Source of the DNA: Terriglobia bacterium
GTDB taxonomy: Bacteria; Acidobacteriota; Terriglobia; Bryobacterales; Bryobacteraceae
Assembly (NCBI GenBank): GCA_020073445.1
Contig: JAIQFE010000007.1
Coordinates: 132,001 to 196,000, forward strand
Direction of reading: 5' to 3'
Length of the DNA stretch: 64,000 nt
In this document: in pieces, positions 15,887 to 25,427 of the stretch
Position numbering within the stretch: position 1 is the first letter of the stretch
How the letters are laid out: every line of letters starts with the position of its first letter
Program-made: the position numbers and the translations under genes
The notes under the pieces: generated by a model
The model's database searches: none
Told to the model about the DNA's origin: nothing
What the model saw: only the letters and a program-made list of their open reading frames with translations

Positions 15887-17050
15887 TCATTGGGCCGCCG
15901 CTGCGGCCACCACTTTTTCCGCCGCATCGCGCATCCCGTCGGCGACGATGATTTTGAGCCCCGATTCGCTCAGGATCTTGCGACCCTGCTCGGCGTTCGT
16001 GCCTTCCATGCGGACCACGATGGGAATACTCTGCGTCATGGCGCTGGTTGCTTCCACCACGCCTTGCGCCACGATATCGCCGCGCAGGATTCCGCAGAAG
16101 ACATTGATCAGCACGGCCTTTACGGATTTATCGGAAAGCAGGATGCGAAACGCGTTGCGGATCTGTTCGACGTTGGCGCCTCCGCCGGCATCCAGAAAAT
16201 TCGCCGGACTGCCGCCCGCGAACTTCACGATATCCATGGTGGCCATCGCCAGACCCGCGCCGTTCACCAAGCACGCGACGTTGCCATCCAGCTTGATATA
16301 GGTCAGCCCGAAGCGCGAAGCTTCCACTTCCAGGGGATCTTCTTCGTTCAGATCGCGCAGCTCCTGCAAGTCCTTGTGCCGGAACATGGCGTTGTCGTCC
16401 AGATTCATCTTGGCGTCGAGCGCGTAGACCTTGCCGTCCTTGGTGAGGATGAACGGATTAATCTCAGCGAGCGACGCATCTAGCGCTTCGTTGGCTCGCG
16501 CCAGCGCCATCATCGCCTGGGCCGCCAGGTTCGCAGATGCGCCTGGAATCCCGATGCCGAACGCCAGCTTGCGCGCCTGAAACGGCGTCAGGCCGAGCCC
16601 CGGTTCGATCGGCTCTTTCAAGATCCGCTCGGGGGTCTTGGCGGCGACCTCTTCGATCTCGACGCCACCGTCGGCCGAAGCCATGAACACGTTCTTGCCG
16701 CGAGCGCGATCGAGTACGATGCCGAGGTACAGCTCGCGCTCGATCGGCAAGGTTTCTTCGATCAGCACGCGGTGCACCACGCGGCCTTCCGGACCGGTCT
16801 GGTGGGTCACCAGCGTCATGCCCAGGATCTTTTGAGCGATCTCGGCGGCTTCCTCGGCGTTCTTGGCGACTTTGACACCGCCGCCTTTGCCGCGGCCGCC
16901 CGCGTGGATCTGCGCTTTCACGACCACGCTGCCGCCGATACGGGATGCCGCCGCTGCGGCTTCCTTCACCGAAAGTACGACTTCGCCTCTCGGGACAGGG
17001 ACTCCGTATCGTGCCAAGAGCGCCTTGGCCTGATATTCATGGATTTTCAT
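15887..17050 (-). CDS. sucC: Succinyl-CoA synthetase beta subunit
   Basis: The 387-residue product from ATG at 17050 starts [22 protein letters not shown], with an ATP-grasp domain including [20 protein letters not shown], and near the C-terminus [13 protein letters not shown] and [16 protein letters not shown]. It binds the nucleotide and succinate. The upstream extension in the same frame to 17092 is rejected because the family starts at MKIHEYQ. It is the first gene of sucC-sucD-ndk and is divergent from trpD with only 40 bases between the start codons, so the two promoters must overlap. Confidence 0.97.
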   Translation of the reverse strand: MKIHEYQAKALLARYGVPVPRGEVVLSVKEAAAAASRIGGSVVVKAQIHAGGRGKGGGVKVAKNAEEAAEIAQKILGMTLVTHQTGPEGRVVHRVLIEETLPIERELYLGIVLDRARGKNVFMASADGGVEIEEVAAKTPERILKEPIEPGLGLTPFQARKLAFGIGIPGASANLAAQAMMALARANEALDASLAEINPFILTKDGKVYALDAKMNLDDNAMFRHKDLQELRDLNEEDPLEVEASRFGLTYIKLDGNVACLVNGAGLAMATMDIVKFAGGSPANFLDAGGGANVEQIRNAFRILLSDKSVKAVLINVFCGILRGDIVAQGVVEATSAMTQSIPIVVRMEGTNAEQGRKILSESGLKIIVADGMRDAAEKVVAAAAAQ

Positions 17051-17090
17051 TGCGATGTTACAGTGGAGAATTCTCACTATAGCGCACGTC

Positions 17091-18107
17091 ATGTCCCTCC
17101 TGCCTTACTTGCATCGGGTTGTTGCGGGCTCCGATCTTTCCCCGGAGGAAGCGCATCAAGCCATGAGTGTGCTGCTCGAAGGCCAGGCCAGCGAGGTGGA
17201 GATTGCCGGGTTTCTGATAGCCCTGAAAATGAAGGGCGAGACCGCCGTCGAGCTGGCCGGATTTGCGCGAGCGATGCGCGATCGCATGATCGTGGTCGAC
17301 GCCGGTCCTGACGTCATCGACACCTGCGGAACCGGCGGCGACGGTGCGGGGACCTTCAACATTTCGACCGCGGTGGCGATCGTGATGGCGGGAGCAGGCG
17401 CGCACGTCGCCAAACACGGCAACCGATCGATATCGAGTACCAGCGGGAGTGCGGACGTTCTGGAAGCTTTGGGCGTGCGCATAACCGATGTGACGCCGGA
17501 GGAAACGGCGCGGTCGATTCGCGAGATCGGCATCGGGTTTCTGTTCGCTCCCGCGCTGCATCCGGCGATGCGGCACGCCCAGCCGGTTCGGCGGGCGCTG
17601 AAGACTCGGACGGTTCTCAATCTTCTGGGGCCCCTGGTGAACCCCGCCCGAGCCCGCGCGCAATTGATCGGCGCGCCTTCGCCAGAAACAGCCAAGCTGA
17701 TGGCTGAGGCTCTGGCCGAGTTGGGCACTCGAAGGTCCTTCGTCGTCCATGGCTGGGACGGCCTGGACGAAATCACCACGACAACCGCGACCGACGTTTA
17801 CGAAGTTACCGCCCAAGGTGTACAAAAGCACGTTTGGAAACCGGCGGATTTTGGCATACGCACGGCGCATATCGATTCACTTAAAGGTGGAGATGTTGTC
17901 CATAACGCACAGATGATACTGGAGATCCTGCGCGGCTGTTCTGGGCCTTGCCGGGACATCGTTCTGGTGAACGCGGCGGCGGGACTGCTCGCGGCGGGGC
18001 TCGTGGCGGACCTGCGCGGGGGCGTGGACGCAGCCGCTCAGGCGATCGATTCCGGCGCCGCGATCGCGAAACTGGAGTTGCTCAAAAAGAATTTTCCTAG
18101 TACGTGA
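17091..18107 (+). CDS. trpD: Anthranilate phosphoribosyltransferase
   Basis: The 338-residue protein (start MSLLPYLHRVVAG) has the PRPP-binding glycine loop DTCGTGGDGAGTFNIST, AKHGNRSISSTSGSADVLEALG, and FLFAPALHPAMRHAQPVRR, all characteristic of TrpD, which makes phosphoribosyl-anthranilate in tryptophan synthesis. The frame extends upstream to 17055 but the ATG at 17091 agrees with the family start. No other trp genes are adjacent, so it is a dispersed trp gene. Confidence 0.95.
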   Translation: MSLLPYLHRVVAGSDLSPEEAHQAMSVLLEGQASEVEIAGFLIALKMKGETAVELAGFARAMRDRMIVVDAGPDVIDTCGTGGDGAGTFNISTAVAIVMAGAGAHVAKHGNRSISSTSGSADVLEALGVRITDVTPEETARSIREIGIGFLFAPALHPAMRHAQPVRRALKTRTVLNLLGPLVNPARARAQLIGAPSPETAKLMAEALAELGTRRSFVVHGWDGLDEITTTTATDVYEVTAQGVQKHVWKPADFGIRTAHIDSLKGGDVVHNAQMILEILRGCSGPCRDIVLVNAAAGLLAAGLVADLRGGVDAAAQAIDSGAAIAKLELLKKNFPST

Positions 18108-18150
18108 GCCCGTTTCCTCCCATACTGCGCGATATCCAGTGTCGGAGGAA

Positions 18151-18174
18151 CGGGCGACTTACGCAGGTCGCCCG
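18151..18174. other. 8-bp perfect hairpin after trpD
   Basis: CGGGCGAC (18151-18158) and GTCGCCCG (18167-18174) form a perfect stem with an eight-base loop, 43 bases past the trpD stop. No T run follows on either side, so it is not a clear intrinsic terminator. Confidence 0.35.
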
Positions 18175-18241
18175 CTGGGTCCCGGACCGGGTGGCTTAGC
18201 TGCCCGGCCGGTGATCTGGTTTTGGCAGGATAAATGGGTAT

Positions 18242-19033
18242 ATGCCCCGCGTGCGGCTCTTTCACTGGCGAGCCGAGGAAGCCCAAACACTGATAGCCGC
18301 CTTGCGCGCGGGCGGCTACACCGTCGAGTATCCAGGCGACAAAGCCAACGGCAGTTGGCGCTCGCTGCGTGAGAATCCTCCGCTGGCAGCGATCATCGAT
18401 CTGACCAGGCTTCCGTCGCATGGCCGTTACGTTGCCGCCGAGATTCGCGCGAGCAAGTCCATGCGCAGCATTCCCATTGTTTTCGTCGATGGCGATCCGG
18501 AGAAAGTCGAGCGTATCCGGAAAGATCTTCCGGACGCGGTGTACACGTCGCGCTCGCGGCTGGTATCGGCCCTGAAGAGGGTCAAGCCGTTGGATAACCC
18601 GGTTACCGCGCCGCAGATGATGAATCGGACGGACCGCACTACGGCCGAGAAGCTCGGCATCAAGGCGGGCGCACGCGTAGCGTTGATCGATCCTCCTGCC
18701 GATTACGTGCGCGTACTGGGTAAGCTTCCCAAAGATGCGTCGCTCGAGGAAGTTATAAAGGTGACAGAGGAGCCGCGGGAAACACTGCTGATGACGCTGT
18801 GGTTCGTCCGCGATCCCGACGGGTATGCGAACGGTCTCGCGGCAGCACGGAAACGCGCCTTGACCAGCAGGCTGTGGATCATTTATCCGAAGAAGCAGCG
18901 GGCGGGCGGATCCCCGTCGGGTCTCACGCAGGGTTTTATCCGGGAAGCGGCGCTCTCGGTGGGCTTAGTGGACTATAAGGTGTGTTCGGTGAACGAGGTT
19001 TGGACCGGACTGCTGTTCACGCGGAAGAAATAG
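18242..19033 (+). CDS. Receiver-like domain fused to a DUF3052-type domain
   Basis: The 263-residue protein appears to be a two-domain fusion. Residues 1-115 look like a degenerate receiver (AAIIDLTRLPSHGRYVAAEI, then IPIVFVDGD), with no full set of acidic pocket residues. Residues 125-263 resemble DUF3052: KLGIKAGARVALIDPPADY, LWIIYPKK, FIREAALSVGLVDYKVCSVN and WTGLLFTRKK. DUF3052 proteins are usually small stand-alone proteins of unknown function. No kinase is adjacent. It is convergent with the vWA operon, only three bases away. The fusion suggests that the DUF3052 part is regulated or targeted by the N-terminal domain. Confidence 0.65.
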   Translation: MPRVRLFHWRAEEAQTLIAALRAGGYTVEYPGDKANGSWRSLRENPPLAAIIDLTRLPSHGRYVAAEIRASKSMRSIPIVFVDGDPEKVERIRKDLPDAVYTSRSRLVSALKRVKPLDNPVTAPQMMNRTDRTTAEKLGIKAGARVALIDPPADYVRVLGKLPKDASLEEVIKVTEEPRETLLMTLWFVRDPDGYANGLAAARKRALTSRLWIIYPKKQRAGGSPSGLTQGFIREAALSVGLVDYKVCSVNEVWTGLLFTRKK

Positions 19034-19036
19034 CAA

Positions 19037-21523
19037 CTACTCCCGCGCTATCACGCCTTTCCACTTGCGCATCACCAGCTCCGCCAGGCTCAGCAGCACG
19101 GCGAGTCCCAGCAGCCCGGGCCACAGTTGCAGAGACGACGCGATGGACCGCCCTCCGCCGGAATAAACAGACGCAGGATCCGGCTGGAAACGGCCGCCGG
19201 TGAACTCGGCGACCTGTTTGAGCAGAGCTTCGTTCGATCCGTAATCCGCCAGCTCCGCTTCAGGACGATACAACCCGGCTTCGGGGAACGCGCGCGACTC
19301 TTGAACGGGCCGCACGCGGAACAATCCTTGCCGCTGGCCGATCGGCAGCCTTCCGCGAAACGTGCCCGCAGCGATTTTCTTCACCGGAACCGGCTGCTGG
19401 AATCCGTCGGGCCCGAAGGCGTAAATGTCGGGGATCTGTTCGGGTTCAGGAACGCCGCGGCCCAGGCGATACTCCGTTACAAGGTCGCCGTTGGCGCTGT
19501 CGTACTCGATCGACGCTTCGCCGCCTTGAGCGCGCGGAAGCAGATCGCGGCAAAGATTCGTCCAGAACTTGTCGTAGCCTTTCCACGTCACCCAGTCCGC
19601 CGCCCAGCGAGCCTTGGCATCGGAAGTGAACACGGCCGAGCGTCCCAGCCCATATTGCCAGCGGGCCAGCAACGGATCATGCCGATCAAGCTGCAGGATG
19701 GTTTCCGCCGTGGGCTTGGATATGAACCGAACATATCCCTTAAGCGCCGGCGCGGTTTCCATGCCCACGTCGTTAAGGATTTCCGCATGCTTCAGCACTT
19801 CGGCGTTAAGCGGGCGCTCCACCGTGGTCGATCCGGTATGCTCCAGCACGTCGCGCAGCAGGAGTTGCTCTAAACCCTGGGGCTCGGTCAGGAAGTACGA
19901 TTTTCCGCCGGCGGACAACGCTACGCGCTCCAGATAACCTCGATTCACATCCTGTCCCAAGCCGACCGTGGAAATTGTGATCTTCTGCGCTTCCGCTTCC
20001 TTGGCAAGGCCCAGGCTATCGCCCTCTTCCGAAATACCGTCGGTCAGAAGAACGATGTGCTTATACGTGGCCATCACGGGACGAATGCGCCGATACGCTT
20101 CCGTCAACGCGGGAGCGATCTGGGTGCCGCCGTCGGGCGTGATTCCCGAAATCAGGCGCTTGATCGTCGCCTTGTCTTCCGCGCGCCGGATCGGCACGGC
20201 CCATTCGAAGGAATTGTCAAAAATCAGGACGCCGACCTGATCGATGGGGCGCAGGTTCTCAACCACTCCGATAGCGGCGACGCGGGCCAGCTCCATCTTG
20301 CGGCCTTCCATAGACGACGATTTATCGATGATCAGCACCACAGCGGTGCCTTCGGGCGAACGCGGAGGAGCCAGCTTCGCGGGCAACGTCCGATCGAGGG
20401 CGTCTTCCACCTTCTTGTCTTCCTTGTACAGATTCCGTTCGCCGCCGATCACCAGCAGTCCGCCGCCCTGCTGGACGTATTTTTCGATGGCCTGCTTGCC
20501 GGCGGGAGGAATCGCCTCCAGATCCCAGTTGTTGAAGATCGCCAGCTGGTAATCGTTCAAGTGAACATCGCCTGGATCTTTGACTCGCGTGACATCGAAC
20601 TGAGCGGCGGCAAGAGTGGCCGACAGATGCCAGTCCTGGTCCGCTGGATCTTGCGAAATATACAGCACCCTTGGTTTCCGCAGGGTGACGGCCTGATCGA
20701 AGTGCACCTCGCCCAGTGAGGCGGCGCGAATCGACACGGAAATATCGAGCGCGCCGGGCGTATTCAGGCTGGCATGCAAGCGCAGAGGATTCTCGCCGCG
20801 GGACAAGTTCACCTGCGTCTGGCCCAGCGGCTTGCCTTCGGCCGAAAGCTCGACTTGCGCCGGACCCGCGGACGGAGACGACACCGTTACGTCGATCGGA
20901 AATTGTTCGCCGGTGAACGCGATGGAGGGCAGGCTCACGGATTCCAGGCGCAAAGCCGGTTCAGGATGCCCGGCCAGCGCAAAGGTATCGATCGGGATGC
21001 CCAACTGCTGGGCCTGCCAGGCGGCCCGCGCGATGCTTCCCCTGTTCTCCCTGCCATCCGAGATCAGCGCGACGCGCGGAACCATGCCGGACGGGAGCGA
21101 CGCTATAGCTTCGCGAACCGCGGCTTCCAGGTCGGTCGCACGGCCTGCTTCGCCGGTTGTCGAGGTGAGTTTGAGATTGCCCTGTTGCTCGTTAGACGTC
21201 AGATCCCGTGTGGATCGCGCAAAAGGGACAACTTTCATCCAGTGACGGCCCCGTGCGCCGGACATCGTCTGCGCGAGCTGCGAGGCCCGTTGGAGATCGG
21301 CCGCCGAAGAACTAGCGGACGTATCGACAAGCACTGCTAGGGCGACTTTGGTTTCCTGCAGAATCATGCGTGGCTCTGCCAGAGCCAGCAGGATCGCCAT
21401 GAAGCACGCGGCCTTGAGGACCAGGCCCAGCTTGCGCGCGGTGCGCCGCCATTCGAAGAGAATCCAGGCGAGAGGCAGCCACGCGATCGCCAGAACCCAG
21501 GTGCGATCGAATGTCACAAGCAC
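19037..21523 (-). CDS. Large membrane protein with two vWA regions and an amidotransferase-like core
   Basis: The 828-residue protein begins with two membrane helices (about 8-24 and 35-50). An N-terminal vWA-like region follows (LVDTSAS, Asp67), then a beta-sandwich (about 190-280), a class I glutamine-amidotransferase-like segment (about 285-365, GGGLLVIGGERN), and a second vWA with an intact MIDAS start at Asp400 (IIDKSSSMEG). It ends with a C-terminal helix near 800-815. It is the last gene of the MoxR-DUF58-BatA-vWA operon. In such operons vWA proteins bind metals and partner proteins, and the MoxR ATPase acts as chaperone. The exact target is unknown; related Bat operons are linked to envelope stress. 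Confidence 0.82.
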   Translation of the reverse strand: MLVTFDRTWVLAIAWLPLAWILFEWRRTARKLGLVLKAACFMAILLALAEPRMILQETKVALAVLVDTSASSSAADLQRASQLAQTMSGARGRHWMKVVPFARSTRDLTSNEQQGNLKLTSTTGEAGRATDLEAAVREAIASLPSGMVPRVALISDGRENRGSIARAAWQAQQLGIPIDTFALAGHPEPALRLESVSLPSIAFTGEQFPIDVTVSSPSAGPAQVELSAEGKPLGQTQVNLSRGENPLRLHASLNTPGALDISVSIRAASLGEVHFDQAVTLRKPRVLYISQDPADQDWHLSATLAAAQFDVTRVKDPGDVHLNDYQLAIFNNWDLEAIPPAGKQAIEKYVQQGGGLLVIGGERNLYKEDKKVEDALDRTLPAKLAPPRSPEGTAVVLIIDKSSSMEGRKMELARVAAIGVVENLRPIDQVGVLIFDNSFEWAVPIRRAEDKATIKRLISGITPDGGTQIAPALTEAYRRIRPVMATYKHIVLLTDGISEEGDSLGLAKEAEAQKITISTVGLGQDVNRGYLERVALSAGGKSYFLTEPQGLEQLLLRDVLEHTGSTTVERPLNAEVLKHAEILNDVGMETAPALKGYVRFISKPTAETILQLDRHDPLLARWQYGLGRSAVFTSDAKARWAADWVTWKGYDKFWTNLCRDLLPRAQGGEASIEYDSANGDLVTEYRLGRGVPEPEQIPDIYAFGPDGFQQPVPVKKIAAGTFRGRLPIGQRQGLFRVRPVQESRAFPEAGLYRPEAELADYGSNEALLKQVAEFTGGRFQPDPASVYSGGGRSIASSLQLWPGLLGLAVLLSLAELVMRKWKGVIARE

Positions 21524-21536
21524 CTCCGGTGCAGTG

Positions 21537-23462
21537 TCATGACGCCTTCCTCCACTGCGTCATTCTTTTGAAGTGCGGAGCCATCGCCGCCGAGGCTCGC
21601 AATCGGAACGCCCGGCTGCGTCCATACAGGAGCCAGTCCGCCAGCAGCCCGATTCCACCCAGCAGCGCCAGCCACGGCCACAAATCGCGAGGCGCGGCGT
21701 CTGCCGCCACAGCACGCGGCACGCCTTTATGAACGCTGGCAGGTACGCGCCAAACCGCCTCGCCGACATCCGGCAGAGTTTGCGAATACACCATCTCGCG
21801 ATCGCCCATCTGCACGCGCACGGTGCCCGGGGCTCCGGAAAAGAAACGCAGACTATTCCCGGAATTATTCACATCCACGGTGAAGGGCAGGGAACGATTC
21901 TCTCCGTCTAAAACACGGATGTCTTGCGGTTTTGCGTCTTTGTCGACGGCTACGTTAACCGAGCCAACGGTGCCCGCCTGAAACTCCCACTGGCGGAATG
22001 CGCCGGGTGTCATCCAGCGGAGGATGTTGGCGAACAGTAGCGGCGTCGCCAGTTGGTACTTCATCGCGCCTCGGCCCGGGTTGAAACCGATCACGACCTG
22101 TTTGGGATTAGTTCCTCGCGCGACAACGACCGGCCCTTCCGTCGTTTCCGCTACCGTGATATCTCCAGCCGCGGGCGAAAACATCTCAGCCGATTCGAGC
22201 GTCACATCGCGAGTGCGCAGCCCCGCGCCCAGAGGCGATTCAGGATGCCACTGGTCCAACCTGACACCTGTTCGAGTGGCCCCAACAGGCACGGGCGATC
22301 CGGCCGCGGGCGGCTGGATCCAGATGGATGCCGCGTGCGGAGCCGAAGGCGGTGCGAAGCGATCCAGAACCACCACATCGGCCTTTATAGCCGGATCATA
22401 CTTCTCGGGCGATTCAAACGTCGCGTCCACTTGCGGATTCGCGGCAAACAGGGGGCGCAGCAACTGCGGCTCGCTGGAATACACCACCACGTGGGAAGAA
22501 ATTTGAGGCGGCAGCTCCACTACGGCCCGGTCATCTTGAGCGAAAGCATCGCGCACGTTCAGTCGAGCTTCGAGAAATCCGCCGGACTTGGCGGCGTACG
22601 TGAACGTGGCTTGCTCCTCCGTGCCGGGGCGCAGCGTCAAGCGCCGCGATCCCGCAGGAGACTTGGAGAACTGCAAACCTAGATCGACACTCTGCGGACG
22701 CACGCCATAATTTCGAACCACGACGAAAATATCCCAGCTATCGGGCGCCGTGGGCGATCGACGCAGACCAATTTTACGCAGCCCGACATTTTCTTGAGCG
22801 GAGCTGGTAGTCACCACACGCAGGTTCGCTGGGAGCGTCGTCAGCCCGGCTTCCTCTTCGGAAACGCGTCCTGCGCCGACGAAAACGATTTCTCCCGGGC
22901 GTTGGGATTGCAGCTTCTGGGCTCGATCCGCGAATTCCAGGGCCTGGGCCAGGTTCAAGGCCGAAGCTCCCGGCTGCGATTGCTGGATCGCGCTTTCGAG
23001 CGCGCCGCGGTTGGATTCGAAGGCCGTAGCAGGAGTCGCCAGCGCGTCGGCACGCACCAGCATCACGCGGTCGCGCCGGGGGATACTGCGCAGATAAGCG
23101 CGAGCATTGGCCTTGGCTTGATCCATCAGAATGCCTTGACCTACACGGGACCCCATCCATGCGGATGTATCGAGCACGATCACGTGATCCCGTCCGGCGG
23201 CGTCGAAGATCCCCAATTGCGGGCCTGCGATCGCGGTGAGCAGCAGCGCCAGGCTCAGCAGCTGCAGGAGCAGGCTCCAGGGTTGCTGGATGCGGCGGCG
23301 ATGCTTCAGCTCGGTGCGAACGTCGGCAGCCGACCAGAAGCGCAGGGTCGCCACCAGTTGCCGGCGCTTGGAACGATCGAGCAGATAGAGCGCTACTACC
23401 CCGGCTGAGATCGCGCCCACGAGGCCGAGCAACTCTCCAAGACCGAGGTTGAGGAAATTCAT
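21537..23462 (-). CDS. BatA-domain membrane protein with degenerate vWA
   Basis: The 641-residue protein starts with the BatA N-terminal membrane domain (helices about 8-28 and 62-80; ELKHRRRIQQPWSLLLQLLSL). The vWA-like region has VLDTSAWMG at 96-104, in which Trp102 replaces the second MIDAS serine, so metal binding is doubtful. A long periplasmic part follows, with a C-terminal helix near 610-630. It begins directly after the stop of the DUF58 gene (TAAATG) and precedes the larger vWA gene by 13 bases. Confidence 0.8.
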   Translation of the reverse strand: MNFLNLGLGELLGLVGAISAGVVALYLLDRSKRRQLVATLRFWSAADVRTELKHRRRIQQPWSLLLQLLSLALLLTAIAGPQLGIFDAAGRDHVIVLDTSAWMGSRVGQGILMDQAKANARAYLRSIPRRDRVMLVRADALATPATAFESNRGALESAIQQSQPGASALNLAQALEFADRAQKLQSQRPGEIVFVGAGRVSEEEAGLTTLPANLRVVTTSSAQENVGLRKIGLRRSPTAPDSWDIFVVVRNYGVRPQSVDLGLQFSKSPAGSRRLTLRPGTEEQATFTYAAKSGGFLEARLNVRDAFAQDDRAVVELPPQISSHVVVYSSEPQLLRPLFAANPQVDATFESPEKYDPAIKADVVVLDRFAPPSAPHAASIWIQPPAAGSPVPVGATRTGVRLDQWHPESPLGAGLRTRDVTLESAEMFSPAAGDITVAETTEGPVVVARGTNPKQVVIGFNPGRGAMKYQLATPLLFANILRWMTPGAFRQWEFQAGTVGSVNVAVDKDAKPQDIRVLDGENRSLPFTVDVNNSGNSLRFFSGAPGTVRVQMGDREMVYSQTLPDVGEAVWRVPASVHKGVPRAVAADAAPRDLWPWLALLGGIGLLADWLLYGRSRAFRLRASAAMAPHFKRMTQWRKAS

Positions 23463-24344
23463 TTATGCCACCGCACCACTTCTTACCAGCGGACCAAAGA
23501 TGGCTTGCTCGATCGGAACCGAGGTCGGCACGCCCAGGTATCGACCGTTATTCCGCTCGGCGACCTTACGAATCAGCTCGGCGTGGGCGTCGAACGCTGC
23601 GGTGTACTGCGCGCGAGCGTCACTGTCGAAAGCCAGCTCCACTTTCTGTCCGGTTTCCGCGTCCTCGATCTCCAACTCCCCTTCCCATGGTGGCTCGCGA
23701 TCTTCGTCCGCCCAGACCTGCAGCAGGATCAGCTCGTGCCCGAAATCGGCCAGGTACTGGAGCGGCTTTTCGCAGTCGCGGTCATCCAGGAAATCCGAGA
23801 TCACCAGCGTCAAGCCCCGCTGCGGATATTTCGAGCAGAACTGGCGGGAGCAATCCATGAAATTCGTTTGCCCGGCAGGTTGCAGGCCGGCTAGAAAATT
23901 CATGGCCGGCGTGAACCGGTGCCGCCCGCCGCTGGCCGTGAAGGCATCGTGCAACTTGTTGCTAAAAGGTTGCAGCGAGATCGAATCCAGCCGCACCAAC
24001 CCGACGTAGCACATTGCCGCCGCGAGCCTTTGCACATATTGGAACTTGGGAATTTCTCCCGTCTCCATGGACTTGCTGATGTCGATCAGCATGCGCACAG
24101 GAATCCGCGGCTCCAGCTGGAACATCTTGAGAAACAGCTTTTCCAGGCGCAGGAAAGCACGCCAGTTGACCGCGCGCAGATCGTCGCCATGATGAAACTG
24201 GCGATGATCCAGGAACTCCTGGCCCGATCCGGCAAAGCGCGAAGTGTTGTGGCCGCCCACCAGCCCGGGCAGCGAGTTCTGCCACTGGATGGTCAGCCGT
24301 TCCAGGCGTTCGAGAAATCGGGTTCCAAGAAGCGGTTCAGGCAC
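23463..24344 (-). CDS. DUF58-domain protein of the MoxR operon
   Basis: The 293-residue protein has the DUF58 signature near residues 48-68 (EFLDHRQFHHGDDLRAVNWR) followed by a vWA-like fold (RMLIDISKSMETG). DUF58 proteins are partners of MoxR AAA+ ATPases. Its start overlaps the moxR-like gene by eight bases and its stop touches the next ATG, indicating tight translational coupling. No transmembrane helix is evident, so it is probably cytoplasmic at the membrane face. Confidence 0.87.
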   Translation of the reverse strand: MPEPLLGTRFLERLERLTIQWQNSLPGLVGGHNTSRFAGSGQEFLDHRQFHHGDDLRAVNWRAFLRLEKLFLKMFQLEPRIPVRMLIDISKSMETGEIPKFQYVQRLAAAMCYVGLVRLDSISLQPFSNKLHDAFTASGGRHRFTPAMNFLAGLQPAGQTNFMDCSRQFCSKYPQRGLTLVISDFLDDRDCEKPLQYLADFGHELILLQVWADEDREPPWEGELEIEDAETGQKVELAFDSDARAQYTAAFDAHAELIRKVAERNNGRYLGVPTSVPIEQAIFGPLVRSGAVA

Positions 24345-25332
24345 GTGAGGTAACCGCGGCGGCCACGCTCGGAATAATTTTGCTCAGGATGGTTTCCGGA
24401 GTTTGCCCTTCCGCGTGGGCGTCGAAATTCAGAATGACCCGGTGGCGCAAAACCGCGGGCGCGATGGTGTCCACGTCTTCGATCGAAAGATGCAGCCGGC
24501 CCTTCATCAGCGCGAATACACGTCCGCATTCGACCAGCGCCTGCGCCCCGCGCGGCGAACTGCCATATCGGATGAACTTCTTGGACAGCTCGTGTGCTTC
24601 GGCCGCGTCCGGCTGCGTGGCCATCACCAGGTTGATGGCGTGATCCTGTACGTGCGGGGCAACTAAAACCTGATGGCAGGCGGCGCGCAATTCCAGGATC
24701 TCCTCACGCGTGACCACGGGCGACACTTCGATCTCATCCTTTTGGCTCGTGCGTTCGACGATGGTGCCTAGTTCGGCGCGCGTAGGGAAGCGCACCAGGA
24801 TCTTCATCAGGAAGCGATCGAGCTGCGCTTCCGGAAGAGGATACGTTCCCTCCATCTCGATCGGATTCTGCGTCGCCATCACCAGAAACGGAGGCTCCAG
24901 TTCCATGGTCTGCGTTCCGCTGGTGACGGTGTGTTCCTGCATGGCTTCAAGCAGCGCGGACTGCGTTTTCGGCGTCGCGCGATTGATCTCGTCCGCCAAA
25001 ACCAGATGCGCAAAGATCGGACCCGGCGAGAAGCGTAGAGCCTTGGTTCCGCTCTCGCTATCGATGATCATGCTGCCCACGATGTCGGCGGGCATCAGGT
25101 CGGGTGTGAACTGGATGCGCGAATACTTCAGGTGCATCACCTTGGATAGGGTCCTCAGCAGTGTGGTCTTGCCCAGCCCCGGAACGCCTTCGAGTAGTAC
25201 GTGGCCGCCCGCCAGCAAACAGATAAGCACGCCGTCGACGACATCCTGCTGTCCTACGATGATCTTTCCGATTTCTTCGCGAACGCGGTTGAGCTTCGAG
25301 GTCGCGAGCTGGAGGGCGGTATCTGGCTGCAT
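24337..25332 (-). CDS. MoxR-family AAA+ ATPase
   Basis: The 331-residue protein has Walker A GVPGLGKTTLL (Lys55), Walker B VLADEINRATPKTQSALLEAM, sensor MATQNPIEMEGTYPLPEAQL and the arginine-rich lid typical of MoxR. MoxR ATPases act as chaperones that insert metals or activate partner vWA proteins. It leads the four-gene minus-strand operon and is divergent from the 25428 gene. The family assignment is firm; the client process is unknown. Confidence 0.93.
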   Translation of the reverse strand: MQPDTALQLATSKLNRVREEIGKIIVGQQDVVDGVLICLLAGGHVLLEGVPGLGKTTLLRTLSKVMHLKYSRIQFTPDLMPADIVGSMIIDSESGTKALRFSPGPIFAHLVLADEINRATPKTQSALLEAMQEHTVTSGTQTMELEPPFLVMATQNPIEMEGTYPLPEAQLDRFLMKILVRFPTRAELGTIVERTSQKDEIEVSPVVTREEILELRAACHQVLVAPHVQDHAINLVMATQPDAAEAHELSKKFIRYGSSPRGAQALVECGRVFALMKGRLHLSIEDVDTIAPAVLRHRVILNFDAHAEGQTPETILSKIIPSVAAAVTSRA

Positions 25333-25427
25333 CCAGACTATATTATCTCAGGCCGCCCGACCTCGCCCTTTACCTGCGAACGTTGACCCAGTAGAATCGG
25401 AGCAATCGGAATCCAAATTTAGCATCC

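Noticed and set aside
18151-18174. Intrinsic terminator after trpD
   Set aside because: The stem is good but no T run follows, so it is listed only as a hairpin.
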